Numbered from the stretch's first letter, positions 47,156 through 56,538 are shown. The stretch: DNA of 64,000 bases from Ruegeria faecimaris (GCF_900182615.1 NZ_FXTE01000012.1:1-64000); one strand, 5' to 3'. Made by a program: numbers and translations. Notes: generated by a model not told the origin, from the sequence alone.

Positions 47156-47593
47156 CGCTGATCTCAGAGCAACCGGCAATGAAGTTCCCGATCCGCCACT
47201 CTCGAACTTGCTTATTCTTGTTATCTGCTTCGGCATTGGGCGGCCCTACGTAAGCAGGAGGCGCAACAAAGGGGTGCAGCGCCAGAAAGACCACATTCGC
47301 GACTGCCACTCGCCCTCGTTAAACCAATCGAAAACCTGCTTCCTGTCCGCCTGCCAGACGAATCCTCGCCCGGCCCAGCCGTTCAACATCTGTCCGCAGA
47401 GTCATGCTTCTTTGGCGGAAGAGCCAATTCACAGCCGTTGCCGTCAAACCATGTTCAACACCTTCGGGCAGGAAGAGGTGCTGCTAACATGACCCGTGAA
47501 AGATGCTCTGAATTTTTTTTATAACTGGCCTAATTTTTTTGCCTGAAAGCTCTTGAACCCTACCAACAACAATCGTAGATAGCGCCTCACCGT
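47156..47593. other. Gap before tRNA-Gln, nothing recognised
   Basis: About 440 bases without a credible gene. A 94-codon plus frame (47208-47492) has no family features. Two T-rich tracts near 47510-47540 lie just upstream of the tRNA and may belong to its promoter region or to termination of the SH3-like gene. Confidence 0.45.
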
Positions 47594-47668
47594 TGGGGTG
47601 TAGCCAAGTGGTAAGGCAGCAGTTTTTGGTACTGTGTATCGTAGGTTCGAATCCTACCACCCCAGCCA
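47594..47668 (+). tRNA. tRNA-Gln (anticodon TTG)
   Basis: The acceptor stem TGGGGTG pairs fully with CACCCCA. The D arm is AGCCAAGTGGTAAGGC, the anticodon loop reads TTTTTGG with TTG as anticodon, the T arm is GTAGG-TTCGAAT-CCTAC, and the discriminator G is followed by an encoded CCA (47666-47668). A DNA segment of foreign type begins at once downstream, so its 3' end is a likely integration site. Confidence 0.95.
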
Positions 47669-47677
47669 GTTCATCAG

Positions 47678-47722
47678 ATCATAGAACGACAACAGGCTCT
47701 TGGGGCTAAACCCTCCGAGAAA
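47678..47722. repeat. 45-bp repeat, left copy (inverted relative to 56831-56875)
   Basis: ATCATAGAACGACAACAGGC begins a 45-base sequence ending CCTCCGAGAAA. The reverse complement of 56831-56875 is identical at 44 of 45 positions (the single difference is AAA versus ATA in the middle). This copy starts 10 bases after the tRNA-Gln CCA. The following 20 bases (47723-47742, TGCCCCCG to GCCCCAG) resemble, in opposite orientation, the bases next to the right copy. Confidence 0.9.
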
Positions 47723-47922
47723 TGCCCCCGTTTATGCCCCAGCCACCCGAACCACCCGTTAACAATCATAGCGGGTTCTGCGGGGGTGCCCCTCCCACGT
47801 TGCGGGAGGAACGGGTTAGCTGTTCCGAAGTCGAGGTTTCTGCATAGCCACAGGTCTATAGCATATCCCAATCGACCCCGTTCGCCTGCCGGTCACGCTC
47901 ATCCTCAAGGTTATCACGGCGG

Positions 47923-48759
47923 TCATAACCAACCGAACCTCTCACCCGTCCACCAGCGACCTGAATCCGGCTTCAGTTGAAGTTCCTCTGATACCACAAG
48001 CTTACTGTCCAGAATCGGCTTGTTGAACTTCCCGGTCAGCTTGGCAACGCTGTTTTGCGTGATCGAGTTTTCTTCCCCGAACAGCTTGGTGATCAGGGTG
48101 CAGAGGGTGCATTTACCTGTCCCTTTATATCGGGAGTAAAAGAACAAAGCCCAAGCTAGTTTCTCAGCCTCATTCTGAAGACCCCACGAAACCCAATCCT
48201 TGACGACGCGGCGGTCAGCCTCGTGGCCGAAGATACGCTCAAGAAACCGATCGAACATAGTCGTATCAGCGTCGGCCACTGCAAGGTCGCGATAGGCCGG
48301 TTCATTCCAAGCGTTGAGAGCAACTGTATCGCCCTCAGGTATGATCGGCTCTTTGATGTCGGGGCGGCATTTCGTAGTTCCGTTCCATATCCGAACATTC
48401 TGGCTAGGATCATCGTGGATTTCTTCGAAAGCCCGCTGAAACACCGCTCGCACATGGCCTGGAGTAAACTCCATCGTGGGGTAGTTGCTCCGCATCCTAC
48501 CCAAGCAGATACGTTTGGCCTCCGCCTGCGACAGAGGATGTGAGGGACGTTCAGGTAGATAGAACTGATTTTTATAGCGGACAACCCACTTGCTGATCTG
48601 CCGAGCAAGTAATGTCACGTCCTTTTCGATATCAGTTGCCGCCTCAGGTAGAGTTGGGGCGTTCCGGATCACACGGTAGCAAGGTCGACAATACGGACAA
48701 AGTGGGTGTTCAAGGAACCTTTTAAAGTGCCTTTTCAATGAACTTTGAAAAAAGCTCAC
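47923..48759 (-). pseudogene. Phage/plasmid-type primase-helicase (D5/DUF5906-like) fragment
   Basis: A 278-codon frame whose C-terminal half matches superfamily 3-like helicases of mobile elements: AWALFFYSRYKGTGKCTLCTLI is the Walker A region, then FGEENSITQNSVAKLTGKFN and DSKLVVSEELQLKPDS. The usual P-loop GxGKS/T reads GTGKC here. After LKPDS the frame drifts and stops, so the rest of the helicase core is lost. At the 5' end it runs into the 3' end of the LuxR gene (38-base overlap), and the first residues do not look native. I regard it as truncated at both ends and non-functional, a relic of an element integrated at tRNA-Gln. A zinc-finger-like CPYCRPC near the start may belong to the primase part. 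Confidence 0.7.
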
Positions 48760-49516
48760 CCTGCGAATTGATCCTAAGTTTCGCGTAAATGTTGCGTCTG
48801 TGGATGCGGACTGTGCCTGGAGAGATGCCGAGAATTGTGCCGACAGCTTCTGCCGAATGGCCCTTCAATGTGAACTCAACAACTTCTCGTTCTCGTGGTG
48901 TCAGAACGCCATCGCCAAATGCCTGGAATGCTAGATCGACGCGACGACTAACGCCATTCGCTGCGGCGCCGCGGGCCATCGATGGAAAGTCACTCCAATG
49001 TTTGCAACAGGCTGCCCGAACGAGCGGCCATAGAGCGTGCAAATGGCGAATTTCCTTGGCGGAAAAAGGCTTCTCTGCTCGCATGAGCGAGACCACAACC
49101 ATCCCAGCGCCTGGGATATCTATAAAGTAGCCAATCTCCTCTGCTAACCCAGTCCTTTTGTAATAGCTGCGATAGTATTCGCCCTGATAGAACCTGTCCG
49201 GTGCGATATCGCGCATGCGGTACAGACCCGGTGTTATCGGTTTTGTCGCGGCCAAAAAAAATGGATCAAGTACGTAGGGCCCGGCTTGGTAGTCCTCAAC
49301 AAAAATACGCCGTTTGCTTTTGGGGAAATCGTCGTGAAGGTCTATTGGTGCTTCGGTTCCGACATGGCCAAACACTACAGTAAAATCGAATGGCGCGACC
49401 TGCCGTAAGCCATCTGCTAAAACACAGGGAAACTCTGGGGTTCCGATCTTCTCCACGACCCTGCCGGCCTCCTCCATCCAATCGTACACACGCAGCTCCA
49501 GATTTTCGAAAAGCAC
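48722..49516 (-). CDS. LuxR-type transcriptional regulator
   Basis: A regulator of about 264 residues. The C-terminal LuxR helix-turn-helix is complete (VLTPREREVVEFTLKGHSAEAVGTILGISPGTVRIHRRNIYAKL). The N-terminal sensing domain is distantly like PAS/autoinducer-binding folds, with DYQAGPYVLDPFFLAA near residue 90 and a YFIDIPGAGMVVVSLMRAEKPFS strand. The conserved Trp and Tyr set of acyl-homoserine-lactone receptors is not clearly present and there is no luxI gene nearby. I choose the GTG at 49516; an ATG at 49477 is possible. It is divergent from the polyamine-type ABC operon and probably controls it. Confidence 0.82.
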   Translation of the reverse strand: MLFENLELRVYDWMEEAGRVVEKIGTPEFPCVLADGLRQVAPFDFTVVFGHVGTEAPIDLHDDFPKSKRRIFVEDYQAGPYVLDPFFLAATKPITPGLYRMRDIAPDRFYQGEYYRSYYKRTGLAEEIGYFIDIPGAGMVVVSLMRAEKPFSAKEIRHLHALWPLVRAACCKHWSDFPSMARGAAANGVSRRVDLAFQAFGDGVLTPREREVVEFTLKGHSAEAVGTILGISPGTVRIHRRNIYAKLRINSQGELFSKFIEKAL

Positions 49517-49630
49517 CCCTATACCCCAATTGTGGTATATACAGTTATTCCGAGTTATTGTTACTTTTTCCTTGTTTGAGTGGTATGCCAGTAAATGCCA
49601 AAAAATCAAGCAAAAGGAAAACGGCAGTAT

Positions 49631-50743
49631 ATGAGCTTTGACATGAGCGTCACCATGCAGACGATTGCGGAACTCCGAGGAGTGACCAAGACCTTCGGGA
49701 ATGTGGTCGCTGCCAAAGACCTGAATCTTTCCATTGGGAAAGGAGAGTTCCTGTCATTCTTAGGCCCATCTGGTTGCGGCAAAACCACTGCACTTAGAAT
49801 GCTGGCAGGTTTCGAGAAGCCAACCGAAGGTCAGGTGTTGCTCGATGGAGAAGTCGTCAACGACTTGGATGCGCACCATCGCCCAGTCAACATGGTGTTT
49901 CAGCACTACGCTCTTTTTCCTCACCTGAGTGTGTTCGACAACATCGCGTACGGCCTGCGCCAACAACGACCACGCGTAGACAAACAAACAATCGCTACAA
50001 AGGTTGAGCAAGCGCTGGAAACTGTCCGTCTTGGTGGATTTGGCCCACGTCGCATCTGGGAGATGTCTGGTGGTCAGCAGCAACGCGTCGCTTTGGCGCG
50101 TGCGATCGTAAACGAGCCCAAGCTTTTGCTGCTCGATGAACCAATGGCTGCTCTGGATCGAAAGCTTCGAAAAGAAATGCAGTTTGAACTGCAGAACCTG
50201 CAACGACAACTAGGAATAACTTTTGTCCTCGTCACGCACGACCAAGAAGAAGCGCTTTCAATGTCCGACCGAATTTGTGTGATGGAAGGCGGCAGTATTG
50301 TGCAGGTAGGCAGCCCACGTGAACTCTATGACATGCCCCGCAGCCGCTATGTGGCAGGATTTGTAGGCACCTCGAATTTCTTTGATGCAACCGTAACTGA
50401 CGCAGCAGCCGAGCAAATCACTGTGCGTTTAGCGAGTGGCCAAAAGGTGCACGGAACTCCGGAGATCCCAATCGATGTAGGGCAGGTAGTGTGCGTCAGT
50501 ATCCGTCCTGAACAGATCACGCTGACCCGCGCGCTACCCGCAGCTGAAATCGCTCTGCCAGTTACCATTCAAAATCGGATCTTCCTTGGGGAGCACACAG
50601 AATACCTTGCGCGCAACGAAGCACTGGGTGATTTCCACGTACTTGTGCCAAGGCAAGCGGAATTGAACGAGGGGACGTTCAATGCGGGAGAGCAGGCCTT
50701 TGTTTCATGGGGCGAAGGCGCACTGCTGATCCTGGAAAATTAA
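49631..50743 (+). CDS. ABC transporter ATP-binding protein, spermidine/putrescine type (PotA-like)
   Basis: A 370-residue ATPase with C-terminal TOBE domain. Walker A is GPSGCGKTTAL, the Q loop is VFQHYALFPHLSVFDNIAYGL, the signature is MSGGQQQRVALARAI, and Walker B is LLLLDEPMAALD. Those features define the PotA/FbpC/CysA subgroup. It energises the two permeases encoded further on. The ATG at 49631 is used; the frame continues twelve codons upstream, but AAGGAAA lies between. The first gene of an operon, divergent from luxR-type gene. Confidence 0.92.
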   Translation: MSFDMSVTMQTIAELRGVTKTFGNVVAAKDLNLSIGKGEFLSFLGPSGCGKTTALRMLAGFEKPTEGQVLLDGEVVNDLDAHHRPVNMVFQHYALFPHLSVFDNIAYGLRQQRPRVDKQTIATKVEQALETVRLGGFGPRRIWEMSGGQQQRVALARAIVNEPKLLLLDEPMAALDRKLRKEMQFELQNLQRQLGITFVLVTHDQEEALSMSDRICVMEGGSIVQVGSPRELYDMPRSRYVAGFVGTSNFFDATVTDAAAEQITVRLASGQKVHGTPEIPIDVGQVVCVSIRPEQITLTRALPAAEIALPVTIQNRIFLGEHTEYLARNEALGDFHVLVPRQAELNEGTFNAGEQAFVSWGEGALLILEN

Positions 50744-50777
50744 CAAATCCCGCAATCCAACAACAGAGAGGTTCACA

Positions 50778-51941
50778 ATGACCAAGGATAATGGGACTAT
50801 TTCCAAGCAAAAGTTCATGGAAGAGCTTCGCCGGTACCAAAAGGGTTCCGTCACACGGCGACATTTTTTGGGCGTGACAGGTCTTGGGATGGCAACGGCC
50901 GTTCTGGGCACGGCTATGCCTGGGTTGCGTCCACGCCCGGCATTTGCTGCCGGAGACATTGGCGACCGAGTGATCCTCGCCACGTGGCCGAACTACCATG
51001 ACGAGATGAACTTCGAAGCCTTCACGGAAGCCACTGGCGCTCATGTTCAGGTCAATGTTTTTGGCTCGAACGAAGAGATGTTGGCAAAACTGCAGGCAGG
51101 TGGGTCTGGTTGGGACGTTTTCGTACCGACGAACTACACGATCACTACGTATGTGGGCGAAGATCTGATCATCCCGCTCGATACGTCCAAACTGCCAAAC
51201 TACGACGCAGGTTCATTCGAACAACGCTTTTCGGATGCCGGCTCTGTCGATGGCCAACTTTACGCGGTGCCGAAAAACTGGGGCACGACCGGCTTTGCAG
51301 TGAATACTAGCAAGCTTGACGGCGCTCCGACTCCAACCACATGGAAAGAGTTCTGGGACCTTACTATGGAAGGTTACTCAGGTCGGACAATGGTGCATGA
51401 TTACCAACTCACCACCATCGGTAATGCCCTGAAATACTTCGGCTACTCCTTCAACTCGGTCGATGAGAAGGAACTGGCCGATGCCGAGAAATTGTTGCTG
51501 GATGCTAAACCGCATCTGTTTGCAATCTCGTCGGACTATCAGCCACCGATGCGTAACGGTGACGCCTGGATGACGATGTGCTGGACAGGTGACGGCAAGC
51601 AGATGAATGTCGACATGCCTGAAATCGCCTACGTTCTGGGAGCTGAGGGCGGTGAACTCTGGTCCGACTACTACGCTATTCCTAAGGGCGCACCCCATAT
51701 GGATGCCGCTTATGCCTTGATCGACTTCCTGCTGAACCCGGAAGTTAATGCGAAAGAAGTCCTCGCTCATGGCTATCCATCGGCTGATGCTCGCACCAAT
51801 GCGTTGCTGCCGAAGGAATTGCTGGAAGATCCGATCCTTTATCCGGCAGCTGACCTTCTGAGTGCGCTCGAGTTCGGCGCGGCGGCTACGCTAACCGATC
51901 CAAACCGTGCCGAGTTGCTCGCCCGCTTCAAGTCGGCCTAA
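50778..51941 (+). CDS. Polyamine-type ABC transporter substrate-binding protein (PotD-like), Tat-exported
   Basis: A 387-residue periplasmic receptor. The N terminus is a twin-arginine signal (SVTRRHFLGVTGLGMATAVLG, cleaved after AFA), unusual for PotD, which normally uses Sec. The mature part fits PotD/PotF: ILATWPNYHDEMNFEAFTEATGA, then AGGSGWDVFVPTNYT, then AVPKNWGTTGFAVNTSKLDG, with WSDYYAIPKGAPHMDAAYALIDFLL closing the second lobe. Polyamines or related cations are the likely ligands, but related receptors bind other compounds. It follows the ATPase by 34 bases. Confidence 0.9.
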   Translation: MTKDNGTISKQKFMEELRRYQKGSVTRRHFLGVTGLGMATAVLGTAMPGLRPRPAFAAGDIGDRVILATWPNYHDEMNFEAFTEATGAHVQVNVFGSNEEMLAKLQAGGSGWDVFVPTNYTITTYVGEDLIIPLDTSKLPNYDAGSFEQRFSDAGSVDGQLYAVPKNWGTTGFAVNTSKLDGAPTPTTWKEFWDLTMEGYSGRTMVHDYQLTTIGNALKYFGYSFNSVDEKELADAEKLLLDAKPHLFAISSDYQPPMRNGDAWMTMCWTGDGKQMNVDMPEIAYVLGAEGGELWSDYYAIPKGAPHMDAAYALIDFLLNPEVNAKEVLAHGYPSADARTNALLPKELLEDPILYPAADLLSALEFGAAATLTDPNRAELLARFKSA

Positions 51942-51979
51942 GCGGCAAGGCCGCCAATATCGGAAAAGACGAGGACAAT

Positions 51980-52831
51980 ATGACCGAACGAGGCAGAAAA
52001 GCACTGTTGCTGGCACCGGCAGGAATATGGCTTTTGGTAATGCTTGCCCTTCCTCTGCTGGTCGTCTTCGTCTTTTCATTTGGCGAACGGGGTGCCGCCG
52101 GAGGCTATGTTCCAGCGTTCACGTTGGAACAATATGCCAACCTTCCTGCGCGATGGACGGCGTTTAAGAACACTTTGATCCTTGCACCTCTGGGGACTAT
52201 CGCTGCGTTGGTAATTGCCTACCCGCTCGCCTACTTTCTTGCGGTGCGTTGTTCACCAAAGTGGAGAACTTCGCTGTTGATCCTGGTGATCGTGCCGTTC
52301 TGGACATCGATCCTGATCCGGTCATACGCATGGATTTTCATCCTTGGGGGGCGTGGCTTGCCCGCTTTACTGGAGTCGATCGGCATCGATGATGTCCGCC
52401 TGATAAATACGCCGTTCGCCGTGCTTGTGGGGATTGTCTATGGGTATCTACCTTTGATGGTTTTCCCAATTTTTGTAAGCTTGGACAAACTGGATAAACG
52501 CCTTCTGGAAGCCTCGGCTGATCTCGGCTCTACCCCATGGCGTACGTTCCGTCAGGTGACACTTCCTTTGTCGGTACCTGGTATCGCAACTGGCTGCATG
52601 CTGGTCTTCATCTTGCTGATGGGCGAGTTTCTGATCCCAGCGATCTTAGGTGGCGGAAAGGTCTTTTTCGTCGGAAATGCGCTGGTGGACCTGTTCCTGC
52701 AGTCTCGAAACTGGGCGTACGGATCGGCGGTCGCAATGACTCTGGTTGTCGTAATGCTTGTCACTGTCTCAATTTACATGAAATTCATCTCGCGTCTGGG
52801 TGGCCAGCGCGAAGATGTCTCGCTGATGTGA
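51980..52831 (+). CDS. ABC transporter permease (PotB-like)
   Basis: A 283-residue inner-membrane permease with about six membrane helices. The first is ALLLAPAGIWLLVMLALPLLVVFVFSF. The EAA loop that docks on the ATPase is EASADLGSTPWRTFRQVTLPLSVPGI, with the typical EAx2DxG spacing. It pairs with the following PotC-like permease to form a heterodimeric channel. There are 38 bases between it and the receptor gene, and 7 before the next. Confidence 0.93.
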   Translation: MTERGRKALLLAPAGIWLLVMLALPLLVVFVFSFGERGAAGGYVPAFTLEQYANLPARWTAFKNTLILAPLGTIAALVIAYPLAYFLAVRCSPKWRTSLLILVIVPFWTSILIRSYAWIFILGGRGLPALLESIGIDDVRLINTPFAVLVGIVYGYLPLMVFPIFVSLDKLDKRLLEASADLGSTPWRTFRQVTLPLSVPGIATGCMLVFILLMGEFLIPAILGGGKVFFVGNALVDLFLQSRNWAYGSAVAMTLVVVMLVTVSIYMKFISRLGGQREDVSLM

Positions 52832-52838
52832 GGATCCG

Positions 52839-53660
52839 ATGCGCTTATACGCGATTTGCGTCTACCTTTTTCTCTATATTCCCATCGGCATCATCGCGCT
52901 TTTCAGCTTCAATGCCGGACGACACGCAAGCCAGTTCATGGGTTTCTCGACCCAATGGTATGGCAAAGCGCTCAACAACCCATTTGTTATGGACGCGCTC
53001 GAGACCAGTCTGCTTGCAGCATTCATAACTGCTTGCCTCGCATCCACTCTCGGAACTATGGCTGCCATCGCTTTACAAGGGGTTAAGGGATGGCTCCGAA
53101 CTTTGTTCGACGCGATGATTTATGTTGCGATAATGATACCCGGTATCGTCATTGGTATCGCGACGCTCATTGCCTTGGTTACCGTATTCGGCTGGCTTAA
53201 CCCAGTTCTTGCCAGCCTATGGCCCGATGGAGCAAATCCCCCGCAACTTTCCATGGGGATGCCCACGCTTGTCGCTGCGCACACCATGTTCACAATGGCG
53301 CTGGTCATAATCATCGTACGTGCAAGGCTATCGGGTATGGACCGCGCGCTCATGGAAGCTTCGGCGGACCTCTTTGCGACGCCCTGGGGCACCTTTCGGC
53401 AGGTGACACTGCCGTTGATAGCCCCGGCAATTTTGGCGGGCTTCCTGCTCAGCTTCACTTTCTCATTTGATGATTTCATCATCGCGTTCTTCGTAGCTGG
53501 CTCAGAAACAACCCTGCCAATCTACATATTCTCATCCATCCGGCGCGGCGTAACGCCCGAGATCAATGCCATAGGCACTATGGTTATGGGCGCGTCGCTC
53601 TTGCTTCTCGTTACAGCGCAACTTCTTTTGCGCCGAGGCGCCTCAAAATCGAATAGTTAA
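52839..53660 (+). CDS. ABC transporter permease (PotC-like)
   Basis: A 273-residue permease, partner of the previous gene. It has the PotC-type short N-terminal helix (AICVYLFLYIPIGIIALFSFNAGRHA) followed by FMGFSTQWYGKALNNP, and an EAA loop MEASADLFATPWGTFRQVTLPLIAPAI. The late SFSFDDFIIAFFVAGSETTLPIYIFSSIRRGV segment is characteristic of PotC. Together with the ATPase and receptor genes it makes a complete importer. Confidence 0.93.
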   Translation: MRLYAICVYLFLYIPIGIIALFSFNAGRHASQFMGFSTQWYGKALNNPFVMDALETSLLAAFITACLASTLGTMAAIALQGVKGWLRTLFDAMIYVAIMIPGIVIGIATLIALVTVFGWLNPVLASLWPDGANPPQLSMGMPTLVAAHTMFTMALVIIIVRARLSGMDRALMEASADLFATPWGTFRQVTLPLIAPAILAGFLLSFTFSFDDFIIAFFVAGSETTLPIYIFSSIRRGVTPEINAIGTMVMGASLLLLVTAQLLLRRGASKSNS

Positions 53661-53678
53661 ATAAAGGAGCCAAGTGAC

Positions 53679-54437
53679 ATGCGGCTTGCAGGTAAAGTCG
53701 CGCTCGTGACGGGCGCGGGATCAGGAATTGGTCGGGCGGGTTCAATGGCAATGGCGCAAGAGGGTGCGCATGTCATGGTAACGGATCGCGATGCAACACT
53801 TGCTGACGCCACTGTGGCCGAGATCATTGCACAGGGAAATCAAGCATCTGCCTTACAGCTTGATGTAACCGATGACGATGCCCTTACCAAAACCATAGAC
53901 GAAGCAGTTAAAAACTTCGGTCGGCTTGACGTGTTGCACTCTCATGCTGGGTTACAGATCGAAGGAACGCTGGAAGAAGTGGAACCGGTTGGAATGGATG
54001 CTTCTTGGGCATTGAACGTCCGCGCCCACTTCATTGCCGCGCGTGCAGCCGTCCCCCATATGAAATCACAAGGTGGAGGCAGCGTGATCGTCACTGCTTC
54101 CAATTCTGGCGTTCAATACGACCGGGGTATGATCGCCTATGCGACCACAAAGCACGCAGCTGTTGCGATGGTCCGGCAGATGGCAGCCGATTACGCTGTC
54201 CATGCAATCCGTTTCAATGCCCTTTGTCCAGGATTTGTGGACACCCCCTTCAATGCAGGCTTCGAGAAGCAGATGGGTGGCCGTGCCAAACTGGAAAGCT
54301 ACATCGAGCAGGCGATCCCTATGAGCCGGTGGGCGACAGTTGAAGAGATTGGCCATGGGATCGTCTATCTAGCTTCAGATGAATCCGCTTTTATGACTGG
54401 GCAAGCCTTGGTTATCGATGGCGGTGAATGCATTTAG
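53679..54437 (+). CDS. Short-chain dehydrogenase/reductase
   Basis: A 252-residue classical SDR. It shows the cofactor loop VTGAGSGIGRAGSM, an Asp at the end of the second strand (MVTDRDATL) pointing to NAD, the catalytic Ser and Tyr-Lys in VTASNSGVQYDRGMIAYATTK, and FVDTPFNAG after the PG turn. The NNAG motif is altered (LHSHAGLQ), which may change stability more than chemistry. It lies 18 bases after the second permease, so the operon couples uptake with oxidation of the imported compound, perhaps an alcohol or amino alcohol. Confidence 0.9.
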   Translation: MRLAGKVALVTGAGSGIGRAGSMAMAQEGAHVMVTDRDATLADATVAEIIAQGNQASALQLDVTDDDALTKTIDEAVKNFGRLDVLHSHAGLQIEGTLEEVEPVGMDASWALNVRAHFIAARAAVPHMKSQGGGSVIVTASNSGVQYDRGMIAYATTKHAAVAMVRQMAADYAVHAIRFNALCPGFVDTPFNAGFEKQMGGRAKLESYIEQAIPMSRWATVEEIGHGIVYLASDESAFMTGQALVIDGGECI

Positions 54438-54715
54438 TGATGGGTTGGACCACTCAAGAGAATGTCTATCGCCGCACTTCATTTTTTGCGAGCACATTTC
54501 AGCCCGCTTTGGGCTCAGCTCGGCCCGATGCTCGCGCGGCAATACCGTTGTGATCGGCTGATCGAGACCGGCCATAGGAGGATCGGGTCAAGTCTTTGAT
54601 CTTGTGTCATGTCGTTCAATGCACGGACGTTGGGAAATCAGGAGCCATAGTTCGCGCTTCAGGCGGCGAAACCAGGGAGTGAGCCCAAATTGTCGAATAC
54701 TGCGGAGCCGTGTTA
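54438..54715. other. Gap between SDR and hydrolase, nothing recognised
   Basis: A 278-base stretch without a credible gene. It could hold a second promoter, because the hydrolase and EamA genes are set apart from the tight transport-SDR run. No strong hairpin is evident. Confidence 0.4.
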
Positions 54716-55474
54716 ATGTCTGCATACGATGCTCTGGAAGCCAAAATGACCAAACACCCCAGTCAAGTGAACGATGAAAGACCCGCCATTCTCTGTGTTG
54801 CAGGCTTTGGTGACAATGCGAGCATGTTTGAAGGATTGGCTGACACCCACCTCGCCAACAGCTATCGTTTGCTACCCATCAATCTTCCGGGATTTGGCGC
54901 TCAGCCTCTGGCAAAGGCAACAACTCTTGAAGCACTTGCACAAACCGTCGCCGACAAAGCGATCAAGCACGGAGCTGAGATCATTGTCGCTCATTCGGTT
55001 GCTTCAATCATAGCCTCCCTGGCCGCCAAAAGGGCCGACTGTCCTTTGACAACCATTATTTCTCTAGAGGGTAATATCACCGCCGAGGATGCCTATTTTT
55101 CTGGAACTGCCGCGGACTACAGTGATCCGGTTGCGTTTCGTGCAGCTTTTCTTGAGCGGCTTGATGAAATGGCGAAAACGGCACCAATCATCCGACGGTA
55201 TCGTAATGAAGTATCGAAGGCCGATACTCTGGCGCTGTGGCAACTCGGCACCGACGCACGGCATTTTTCAGCAGGCTGCGTGCCCGGCGAGCTTTTGCAA
55301 AGCGCGGCAAATGTGATTTATCTCTACAATCCTGACAACTGTCCGGACAGCACCGTCCGGTGGCTGGAAGAAAACAAGATGGATCGGATTATTCTCGAAA
55401 ACGCCACTCACTGGGCGAGCGTAGATCAGCCCAAAAGGCTTGCGGAAATGATTGCTGAGGCACTCCACCGATAG
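54716..55474 (+). CDS. Alpha/beta hydrolase
   Basis: A 252-residue hydrolase of the alpha/beta fold. The nucleophile elbow is AHSVAS (G-x-S-x-G replaced by A-H-S-V-A), preceded by ILCVAGFGDNASMFEGLAD as the oxyanion strand and LLPINLPGFGAQPL. A His near the end (LENATHWASVDQPKR) is placed as the catalytic base; the acid could be the Asp in YLYNPDNCPDS. It is cytoplasmic. In the cassette it may cleave an ester or amide of the imported compound. The start is the ATG at 54716; a GTG two codons before is also possible. Confidence 0.82.
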   Translation: MSAYDALEAKMTKHPSQVNDERPAILCVAGFGDNASMFEGLADTHLANSYRLLPINLPGFGAQPLAKATTLEALAQTVADKAIKHGAEIIVAHSVASIIASLAAKRADCPLTTIISLEGNITAEDAYFSGTAADYSDPVAFRAAFLERLDEMAKTAPIIRRYRNEVSKADTLALWQLGTDARHFSAGCVPGELLQSAANVIYLYNPDNCPDSTVRWLEENKMDRIILENATHWASVDQPKRLAEMIAEALHR

Positions 55475-55587
55475 GCGAACGCAGCCGTTCACAATTGGAT
55501 AGATGAAAGTTGGCTTTGTATTGGATTTCCGCAAGAAACGGGTCGCGGTGTCGCGGTCACGTAAGCTAATCCGTTAGGTAATAGTTA

Positions 55588-56538
55588 GTGACGGATTCAG
55601 AAGACATGACAAACCAACCCATGCCAGCAATGGATTTAACAGCCGGCGTCATGCTGCTTTTGCTCGCCGCGGTTTGGGGCGGGTCGTTCTTTTTTGGTGA
55701 AGTAGCCCTGTCAGAGGTGCCACCACTTACAATTACATTGCACAGGGTTTTTTGGGCGGTTCCTATTCTTGCGCTAATCGTCATATTCAAAGGACTGAGT
55801 GTTCCACGCACCCCTCGGGCATGGGGCGCTTACCTCGTAATGGGGGCGCTCAATAATGCCATTCCGTTCTCGCTGATCTTCTGGGGGCAAACGCAAATCG
55901 ACAGCGGGCTGGCTTCAATCCTAAATGCAACGACAGCAATGTTTGCAGCGGTCGTGGCGGGTTTGCTTCTTAAGGACGAGCCCTTGACTCCGAAGAAGAT
56001 AGCAGGTGCTGCACTGGGTATTTTGGGGGTGGCCTTCATTATGGGGCCAAGCGCATTGACCGAGTTCAATCCGAGCAATCTGGCACAGCTGGCTATTCTT
56101 GGGGCGACGCTCTCTTATGCATTTGCCGGTGTATGGGGCAGGACTGCTCTTTCGGGCCAACCACCGCTGGTGAATGCGCTTGGTATGCTGATCGGCAGCA
56201 CAGTGCTTATGATCCCGATTGTTCTCGTGATGGATGGCCCCCCAAACTTGGCTCTGTCTTCTGGCGTATGGGCTGCGCTTCTTGGGATGGCCGCACTATC
56301 AACAGCACTGGCCTATGTTCTCTATTTCGCAATCCTTGCGCGCGCAGGTGCTGCCAACCTTCTTTTGGTAACCTTACTGATTCCACCGTTCGCTATCGGC
56401 CTTGGCGTTTCATTCCTGGGTGAAAAGATGGAGCCAGAGGCTTGGGTCGGGTTCGCCATCATTGCCATTGGCTTTGCTGTAACCGACGGCCGGCTTTTCT
56501 CCCGCTTTGTCAGGCGCAAGCCCCAACAAGCAGAATGA
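55588..56538 (+). CDS. EamA/DMT-superfamily transporter
   Basis: A 316-residue inner-membrane protein with ten hydrophobic segments in two EamA repeats. The first repeat begins LTAGVMLLLLAAVWGGSFFFGEVAL; the second begins near LAILGATLSYAFAGVWGRTAL. LNNAIPFSLIFWGQTQIDSGLASILNATTAMFAAVVAG is typical. Such carriers often export metabolites or amino acids. It is the last gene of the cassette and might export a breakdown product or release excess. The start is a GTG at 55588; Met codons at residues 7 and 12 are alternatives. Confidence 0.88.
   Translation: MTDSEDMTNQPMPAMDLTAGVMLLLLAAVWGGSFFFGEVALSEVPPLTITLHRVFWAVPILALIVIFKGLSVPRTPRAWGAYLVMGALNNAIPFSLIFWGQTQIDSGLASILNATTAMFAAVVAGLLLKDEPLTPKKIAGAALGILGVAFIMGPSALTEFNPSNLAQLAILGATLSYAFAGVWGRTALSGQPPLVNALGMLIGSTVLMIPIVLVMDGPPNLALSSGVWAALLGMAALSTALAYVLYFAILARAGAANLLLVTLLIPPFAIGLGVSFLGEKMEPEAWVGFAIIAIGFAVTDGRLFSRFVRRKPQQAE

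Noticed and set aside
48722..49516. Acyl-homoserine-lactone quorum-sensing receptor
   Set aside because: The conserved ligand-pocket Trp/Tyr pattern is not clear and no luxI synthase gene is in the window.
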